From: Pseudomonas sp. WS 5079
GTDB taxonomy: Bacteria; Pseudomonadota; Gammaproteobacteria; Pseudomonadales; Pseudomonadaceae
NCBI RefSeq assembly: GCF_012985465.1
Contig: NZ_JAAQWN010000006.1
Location: forward strand, 62,001-126,000
DNA: 64,000 nt
Direction of reading: 5' to 3'
The notes beneath the pieces were generated by a model. That model worked only from the letters and a program-made list of their open reading frames with translations, ran no database searches and was not told the DNA's origin. This document shows, in pieces, positions 59,401-64,000 of the stretch. Numbering within the stretch: position 1 is the stretch's first letter; each line of letters begins with the position of its first letter. A program made the translations under genes and the position numbers.

Positions 59401-59635
59401 AGCCCGGCAGGCCGGCCATGGCGGTTTCGATGGGGAAGGTGATGCGCTGCTCGGTCTCCAGCGGAGAGAAGCCGGCCGCCGCCGAGTTGATCTGCACCTG
59501 GACGTTGGTGATGTCCGGTACTGCGTCGATCGGCAGTTTCTGGTAGCTGGCGATGCCGACACCGGCCATCAACAACACCGCCAGCAGCACGATGATGCGC
59601 TGCTCGATGGCAAATTGAATCAGACGTTCAAACAT
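56486..59635 (-). CDS. czcA: CzcA, heavy-metal RND efflux transporter
   Basis: 1049 residues, the full HME-RND length with 12 transmembrane helices and two large periplasmic loops. The diagnostic motif DFGIIVDGAVVIVEN in helix 4 marks the heavy-metal class, of the type seen in Co/Zn/Cd pumps. It drives metal export across the cell envelope using the proton gradient. Cotranscribed with czcC and czcB on the minus strand; 18 bases separate it from czcB. Confidence 0.95.
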   Translation of the reverse strand: MFERLIQFAIEQRIIVLLAVLLMAGVGIASYQKLPIDAVPDITNVQVQINSAAAGFSPLETEQRITFPIETAMAGLPGLQQTRSLSRSGLSQVTVIFKDGTDLFFARQLVNERLQVAREQLPDGIETAMGPISTGLGEIFLWTVEAQDGARKEDGSAYTPTDLRVIQDWIIKPQLRNVPGVAEINTIGGFAKEYQIAPDPKRLAAYNLTLSDLVTALERNNANVGAGYIERSGEQLLIRAPGQVASIDDIANIVINTVDGTPIRVRNVAQVDIGRELRTGAATENGREVVLGTVFMLIGENSRTVSQAVAKKLEEINRSLPEGVVAVTVYDRTNLVEKAIATVKKNLFEGALLVIVILFLFLGNIRAALITAMVIPLAMLFTFTGMFTNKVSANLMSLGALDFGIIVDGAVVIVENAIRRLAHAQQRHGRLLTRSERLHEVFAAAKEARRALIFGQLIIMVVYLPIFALTGVAGKMFHPMAFTVVMALLGAMILSVTFVPAAIALFVTGKVKEDENWVMRNARRGYAPVLDWVMAHRTWAFGLALLTIVVSGAVATRMGSEFIPSLSEGDFAQQALRVPGTSLTQSVQMQQQLEKTLMEQVPEIQRVFARTGTAEIASDPMPPNISDSYLMLKPKDQWPDPKKSREALIADIQRASAIVPGSQYELSQPIQLRFNELISGVRSDVAVKVFGDDRDVLNKTAGEIAETLQKLNGASEVKVEQTSGLPVLTINIDRDKAARFGLNVGDVQDTIAVAVGGRQAGTMYEGDRRFDMVVRLSETLRTDIEGLSRLLIPIPALAGNTTGQLGFIALSQVASLDLVLGPNQISRENGKRLVIVSANVRGRDIGSFVAEAERVMAEQVKIPAGYWTTWGGQFEQLKEASERLRVVVPVALLLVFGLLFMMFNNLKDGLLVFTGIPFALTGGIMALWLRDIPLSISAGVGFIALSGVAVLNGLVMIAFIRNLREEGRSLSVAINEGALTRLRPVLMTALVASLGFIPMALATGTGAEVQRPLATVVIGGIISSTLLTLLVLPALYHWAHRRDEEQAAS

Positions 59636-59653
59636 GGGGAATCACTCGCAGGA

Positions 59654-60817
59654 TCAATGGGCGTGCTCGGCCGAGGCCTTGCCCAGCTCGGACTTGAGGA
59701 CGAAGCTGCCAACGGTCGCCACCTGGGCGCCGGCCTCCAGGCCCTGGCGCACTTCGACAAAGCCGTTTTCGCTGACACCCAGTTCAATGTGGCGGGTGAC
59801 AAAGCCTTCGGCGGTGCGCACAAACAGCGAGGGTTTGTCTTCCACGGTCTGGATCGCATCCACCGGCACGCTGACCGCTGCCAAGTAGCTATCCGTCGCC
59901 ACCTGCACCGCCACGAACAACCCGGGGCGCCAGGAGTCGTCGGGGTTGGCCACGGTGACCCGCACCGTCGCGGTGCGCGTCTGCTCGCCCAGCAGGTTGC
60001 CGACATAGGCCACGGTGCCCATCACGTCGGTGCCCATTTCCGTGGAGCTGACCTTGACCGGCCGGCCCACCTGGACCTTGTTCAAGTCCTTGGGAAACAC
60101 GCCAAAGGTGACCCACACCTGGGACAGGTCCGACAGGGTGAAGGCGGCACTGGTCTCACTCACCACCTCGCCGACGCCCAGGTGTTTTTCCACCACCACG
60201 CCAGCAAACGGCGCGCGCAATTCATAGCGATTGCCGCCGGCCAGGACCGTGCTGCCACTCAGGGCGTTCATCTTTTGCCGCGCGTTGTTCAGGGCGATCT
60301 CGGCTTCTTGCAGGGTCTGGCGGGCCAGCAGGTAATCCTGTTCGGCAGAGATCTTGTCCTGCCATAACTGACGCTCGCGCTGGAACGTAGTGCGCGCCAG
60401 TTCGACCCGGCGTTCGCTGGCCGCCAGCTCGCTGCGCTGATCGGAAATCTGCTGGCTGGCGATCACGGCCAACAGCTCACCCTGCTTGACCTTCTGGCCC
60501 AGGTTGACCTTGACCGACTCCACCACACCCGCGGCACGGGGCACGATATGGGAGGTGCGGTCTTCGTCGAAGCGCACCTCGCCCGGTAACGACAGCAGTG
60601 TGCTGATCTGCCGGGGCTGGGCCTTGGCCAATTGAATACCGGCAGCCTGGATCTGCTGCTCGTTGAGCACCAGCACACCCTCTTCCTCTTCTTCCTCCGG
60701 CGCTTCGACGCTTACGACCGGTGCCTGGGGCGCCACGCTGGTGGCCGGCCAAAACACCATCGCCCCAAGGGCAATGGCCACTGCGACGGCCAAAGCCAGG
60801 CCTTGTTGTTTGTTCAT
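59654..60817 (-). CDS. czcB: CzcB, periplasmic adaptor of the efflux pump
   Basis: 387 residues from ATG 60817, with AGGAG 6 bases upstream. N-terminal membrane anchor (LALAVAVAIALGAMVFW), an acidic run of Glu (about 39-46), then the membrane-fusion body with barrel-sandwich, alpha-hairpin (about 130-180) and beta-barrel domains (RYELRAPFAGVVVEKHLGVG). It ends in EHAH, a possible metal contact. It links CzcA with CzcC. Confidence 0.94.
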   Translation of the reverse strand: MNKQQGLALAVAVAIALGAMVFWPATSVAPQAPVVSVEAPEEEEEEGVLVLNEQQIQAAGIQLAKAQPRQISTLLSLPGEVRFDEDRTSHIVPRAAGVVESVKVNLGQKVKQGELLAVIASQQISDQRSELAASERRVELARTTFQRERQLWQDKISAEQDYLLARQTLQEAEIALNNARQKMNALSGSTVLAGGNRYELRAPFAGVVVEKHLGVGEVVSETSAAFTLSDLSQVWVTFGVFPKDLNKVQVGRPVKVSSTEMGTDVMGTVAYVGNLLGEQTRTATVRVTVANPDDSWRPGLFVAVQVATDSYLAAVSVPVDAIQTVEDKPSLFVRTAEGFVTRHIELGVSENGFVEVRQGLEAGAQVATVGSFVLKSELGKASAEHAH

Positions 60818-60834
60818 GGGGAACTCCTGAAAGA

Positions 60835-62058
60835 TCAAATGCGGGCGAGGTCGCCGTAAATCCGTTCGATGCGCACCCAGGCGTCGGTGGCCTGGGCGAG
60901 TGCGGCGAGGTATTGGGTACGGGCGGCGATCAGGGTGCGCTGGGCGTCGAGTACATCGAGGAAGTTGAACTTGCCCATCTCAAAGCCGCGGGTGGCACTG
61001 TCCACTGCGCTTTGGGCGGCGGGCAGGATCACTTTATTAAAGGCACTCACCTCATTGTTGGCCGTCGCCCACAGGTCCAGGGCCTGGCGGGTTTCGGTGC
61101 GCAGGCGCAGCTCGGTGGCGTTGCGCAGGTCCCGGGCCTGGTCGGCTCGGCGGCTGGCGGCCAGCACATTGCCCTGGTTGCGATTGAACAGCGGGATCGG
61201 CATCGACACGCCCACCAGGTTCACCCGCTCGCGCACGCTGGCGTCGTACTGGCTGCCGATGGATATATCCAGGTCGGGAATCCGCTGGGCCTTTTCCAGG
61301 CCCAGGCCGGCCTCCCGTTGCTGGATTTGCAACTGCGCCAGGCGCAGCTCGGCGGTGCTCTCCAGGCGCGCCAGCAGTTGGGTGGCCGAAGGCAGCGCTG
61401 GCGTATTCACGGCACCTGCCTCGACACGCTCAAAACTGATGTTGGCGCTGCCGGTGATGGCGGCCAGGCGGCGATAGGCATCGCTCACGCCAATCTCGGC
61501 ACGGCTGCGCTCCAGGCGAATTTCCGAGACCTGCACCTGGGCGCGAGTGGCTTCGACCGGCGACGACTTGCCCGCCGTGACCCGGCCATTGGCAACCACC
61601 AGGCCGCGCTCGGCCAGCGCCATTGAGCGTTGCGCCAGCTCCAGGCGTTCCTGGGCCCGCAGCGCGCCATAAAAGCCATCGATGACTTCGGCCCGCAACA
61701 GATTGCGCCGCTGTTCCAGCTCCTGGGCCGCCGCATCTTGTGCCCGCGAGGCCACATCGATGCGCGCCCCGCGCTTACCGCCCAGCTCCAGGGTCTGGCT
61801 TAGCTTGACGGTGGTGGTGCGGGTGCTGCGGCGGGTGTCTTCGGCGTCCCAGGAGGCCACCGGGTTGGGGATCAGCCCGGCCTGCTGCCGACCGCCCTGG
61901 GCGATGTCGATTTCCCATTGCGCAGCGGCCAGGTCCGGGTTGTCGGCAAACGCACTTTGCAGGGCCGATTCGAGGGTCAGGGTCTGGGCGCTTGCCACTT
62001 GGGCCATCGCCAAGACCCCCACTACGGAGCACACAATTGTTCTTAAAAACGTTGGCAT
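60835..62058 (-). CDS. czcC: CzcC, outer-membrane channel of the efflux pump
   Basis: 407 residues. Signal peptide cut after ASA near residue 24, then two OEP repeats (about 27-210 and 215-405) made of long helices, including LELGGKRGARIDVASRAQDAA and VSMPIPLFNRNQGNVLAASR. TolC-like trimeric channel completing the CzcCBA tripartite pump. First gene of the operon; divergent from the second response regulator with about 180 bp between. Confidence 0.94.
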   Translation of the reverse strand: MPTFLRTIVCSVVGVLAMAQVASAQTLTLESALQSAFADNPDLAAAQWEIDIAQGGRQQAGLIPNPVASWDAEDTRRSTRTTTVKLSQTLELGGKRGARIDVASRAQDAAAQELEQRRNLLRAEVIDGFYGALRAQERLELAQRSMALAERGLVVANGRVTAGKSSPVEATRAQVQVSEIRLERSRAEIGVSDAYRRLAAITGSANISFERVEAGAVNTPALPSATQLLARLESTAELRLAQLQIQQREAGLGLEKAQRIPDLDISIGSQYDASVRERVNLVGVSMPIPLFNRNQGNVLAASRRADQARDLRNATELRLRTETRQALDLWATANNEVSAFNKVILPAAQSAVDSATRGFEMGKFNFLDVLDAQRTLIAARTQYLAALAQATDAWVRIERIYGDLARI

Positions 62059-62240
62059 AACAAGCGTTCCACACCCATGAGTTGGCGGACAAATCCAAGC
62101 AGGGGCAATGTAACTTTCGCTACTTATCAGAGGGGTGGCCGAAACATTACAAATCCGTTAGCAAAGGCTCTGGTCCGGGCTTTTGCTTTAACCTTCGCGG
62201 CGATTGCAGATACTTTCCCTTGCACCGAGGCACCCTCGAC

Positions 62241-62915
62241 ATGCGCATCCTGGTTATCGAAGATGAACTGAAAACAGCCGAGTACTTGCATCAGGGACTG
62301 AGCGAAAGTGGCTATGTGGTCGATTGCGCGGCCAGCGGCGCCGACGGCGTATACCTGGCGCGGCAACACACCTATGACCTGGTGATTCTGGATGTGAACC
62401 TACCGCTCATGGACGGGTGGGATGTGCTGCAGCGGATCCGCCAGACCAGCAACACGCGAATCATGATGCTCACCGCCCAAGGCCGCCTGGCCGACAAAAT
62501 CAAAGGCCTGGAACTGGGCGCCGACGACTACCTGGTCAAGCCTTTCGAGTTTCCCGAACTGCTGGCCAGGGTCCGCACCCTGATGCGCCGCAGCGTCGAG
62601 GCGGCGGTGCCGGACGTGCTGCGGGTGGCCGACCTGGAACTGGACCAGGGTCGCCACCGGGCCTTTCGCGGCAACCAGCGCATTGACCTGACCACCAAGG
62701 AATTCGCCCTGTTGCACCTGCTGATGCGCCAGAGCGGCGTGGTGCTGTCACGCACGCAAATCATCTCGTTTGTGTGGGACATGAACTTCGATTGCGACAC
62801 CAACGTGGTCGAGGTCTCGATCCGCCGCCTGCGGGCGAAGATCGACGACCCGTTCGAGCGCAAGTTGATCCACACTTTGCGCGGGGTTGGCTACGTGCTG
62901 GAAGACCGCGAATAG
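62241..62915 (+). CDS. Second CzcR-type response regulator (orphan)
   Basis: 224 residues from ATG 62241 (MRILVIEDELKTAEYLHQGL), the same length as the regulator at 54397 and near-identical in layout: Asp51 in LVILDVNLPLMDGW, DDYLVKPFEFPELLARVR, DLTTKEFALLHLLMRQSGVV. The upstream open frame is non-coding leader. It has no kinase gene beside it and is divergent from czcC, so it most likely acts on czcCBA and is served by the kinase at 55068 or one elsewhere. It ends three bases from the convergent czcD. Confidence 0.93.
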   Translation: MRILVIEDELKTAEYLHQGLSESGYVVDCAASGADGVYLARQHTYDLVILDVNLPLMDGWDVLQRIRQTSNTRIMMLTAQGRLADKIKGLELGADDYLVKPFEFPELLARVRTLMRRSVEAAVPDVLRVADLELDQGRHRAFRGNQRIDLTTKEFALLHLLMRQSGVVLSRTQIISFVWDMNFDCDTNVVEVSIRRLRAKIDDPFERKLIHTLRGVGYVLEDRE

Positions 62916-62918
62916 CGG

Positions 62919-63815
62919 TCAGTGCGCGATAGGTTCCGGATGAAAACCCTCGCCTTCGATCTGGATGGTGACGTGGGAAATATCGAATTGTTCGTGCAGT
63001 AACTCGGTCACCTGGGCGAGGATCTGCTGCTCGCTGCCCAGCGCCGGCTCCACCACCAGATGGCTGCTGAGCACGTTCTTGCCGCTGGTCAGGGCCCAGA
63101 TATGCAAGTCATGCACCTCCTTGACCCCAGGCACCGCGCAGATGGCTTGCTCGACCGCGTCGATATCGATGCCGTCCGGCACGCCTTGCAGCAGCACATT
63201 CATGCTGGCCTTGAGCAGGGTCCAGGTTCTGGGCACGACCCAGAAGCCAATCACCGCGGCCACCACCGAGTCGACCCAGGCCCAGCCAGTGAGCATGATC
63301 ACCACGGCCGCAATGATCACGCCGATGGAGCCGAGCATGTCGCTCCAGACCTCCAGGTAGGCCCCCTTGACGTTCAGGCTCTCGCCACTGGCCGCGCTGA
63401 GCAGGCGCATGGAGATCAGGTTGACGATCAGCCCCAACACCGCAATCACCAGCATGCCGGTGGACTGGATCTCGGCCGGAGCCTGCAGGCGCAGGTAAGC
63501 CTCGTAGAGGATGTAGAACGCCACCCCGAACAGCAGCAACGCGTTGAACGCGGCGGCGAGGATTTCAAAACGCGCATAACCGAAGGTGCGCTTGCGGTCA
63601 GCGGCGCGCTTGGCGACCTGGATGGCTACCAGGGAGATGGCCAGGGCCAGGGTGTCGGTCATCATGTGCGCGGCGTCGGACAACAGCGCCAGGCTGCCGG
63701 TGACAAAGGCGCCGATCACTTCGGCAATCATGAAACTGCCGGTCAGGCCCAGGGCTAGCCATAACTTGCGTTCGTGGCCGGCGCGTACGGTGGCGTGGCT
63801 GTGTCCTGCACTCAT
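62919..63815 (-). CDS. czcD: CzcD-type cation diffusion facilitator
   Basis: 298 residues, His-rich start (SAGHSHATV). Six transmembrane helices, with the metal-site pairs SDAAHMMTD in helix 2 and EVWSDMLGSIG in helix 5, and a cytoplasmic dimer domain (about 210-298, VHDLHIWALTSGKNVLSSHL). It exports Zn, Co or Cd from cytoplasm to periplasm, feeding the CzcCBA pump. Convergent with the second regulator. Confidence 0.94.
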   Translation of the reverse strand: MSAGHSHATVRAGHERKLWLALGLTGSFMIAEVIGAFVTGSLALLSDAAHMMTDTLALAISLVAIQVAKRAADRKRTFGYARFEILAAAFNALLLFGVAFYILYEAYLRLQAPAEIQSTGMLVIAVLGLIVNLISMRLLSAASGESLNVKGAYLEVWSDMLGSIGVIIAAVVIMLTGWAWVDSVVAAVIGFWVVPRTWTLLKASMNVLLQGVPDGIDIDAVEQAICAVPGVKEVHDLHIWALTSGKNVLSSHLVVEPALGSEQQILAQVTELLHEQFDISHVTIQIEGEGFHPEPIAH

Positions 63816-63915
63816 GGCGATTCCTCGTGGGGGGATGTGCGCTGATCATAGAGCGATAAGGGGAAACCTTTGGTATGGATTTCACAATTGTCATAACGCT
63901 GCCAGCGGGGTGTTA

Positions 63916-63956
63916 ACCACATGGGGGAGCTGGCTTGCCTGGGATAGCGGTACACC
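63916..63956. repeat. REP-like sequence near the window end
   Basis: CATGGGGGAGCTGGCTTGCC and the following GATAGCGGT match the Pseudomonas REP form with minor changes. The last bases of the window (CCCCTGTGGG) may open another unit that continues outside. Confidence 0.6.
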
Positions 63957-64000
63957 CTCAAGCCCCAATGCCAGTCAGTTAAGCGCAGATCCCCTGTGGG

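Overview
The window is a Pseudomonas chromosome segment, most like the P. fluorescens lineage. This rests on a P. syringae-type (Hrp1) type III secretion cluster, REPIN repeats, an OprD porin, ECF sigma/FecR/TonB iron uptake and Czc metal efflux. All calls come from reading the sequence; no search was run.

Region 1 (1-17.3 kb) is an almost complete Hrp/Rsp type III secretion locus. A rightward arm (end of an HrpR/HrpS activator, hrpA-hrpB-hrcJ-hrpD-hrpE, then hrpF-hrpG-hrcC-hrpT-hrpV) meets a leftward arm (hrpJ-hrcV-hrpQ-hrcN-hrpO-hrpP-hrcQ-hrcR-hrcS-hrcT-hrcU) tail to tail. The ECF sigma gene hrpL lies beyond hrpJ behind a textbook sigma-54 promoter. Three good hrp boxes (before hrpA, hrpF and hrpJ) give a cascade of HrpR/S plus sigma-54, then HrpL, then the structural operons. 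Every ring, export, stator and ATPase gene reads open. HrcQ is one long protein rather than split, and no harpin gene sits between hrpA and hrpB.

Region 2 (17.3-19.1 kb) holds an Fsr-like MFS exporter, a REPIN and tRNA-Met.

Region 3 (about 19.07-36.73 kb) is a P4-like satellite island inserted in the 3' end of tRNA-Met. It carries a tyrosine integrase, AlpA-type regulator, P4 CI/C4-like antisense RNA with matching target sites and a terminator switch, small overlapping genes and a DUF927-type primase/helicase. GTGTAAC-rich clusters lie as an inverted pair near the two ends, and there is a degenerate att copy on the right. The AT-rich cargo (27.3-35 kb) is the best place to look for something new. 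It has a tightly coupled three-gene operon (DUF262/GmrS-like protein, DUF3696-type ABC ATPase, unknown third protein) followed by three separate genes that each carry the same RNxxxH signature of HEPN ribonucleases. P4-like satellites often carry anti-phage cargo, so these are defence candidates by inference.

Region 4 (36.8-54.2 kb) is core-like. It has two TonB-dependent receptors (one with its own FecR and ECF sigma factor), a gamma-glutamyltransferase, D-Ala-D-Ala ligase, an AraC regulator, a DHA2-type MFS exporter divergent from a LysR regulator, a GNAT acetyltransferase, a soluble PAS chemoreceptor, a DUF2790 protein, an OprD porin and a small periplasmic protein.

Region 5 (54.3-64 kb) is a heavy-metal module: a CzcR/CzcS-type two-component pair behind a MerR-type promoter, czcCBA on the opposite strand, a second nearly identical orphan response regulator divergent from czcC, and a CzcD-like cation diffusion facilitator.
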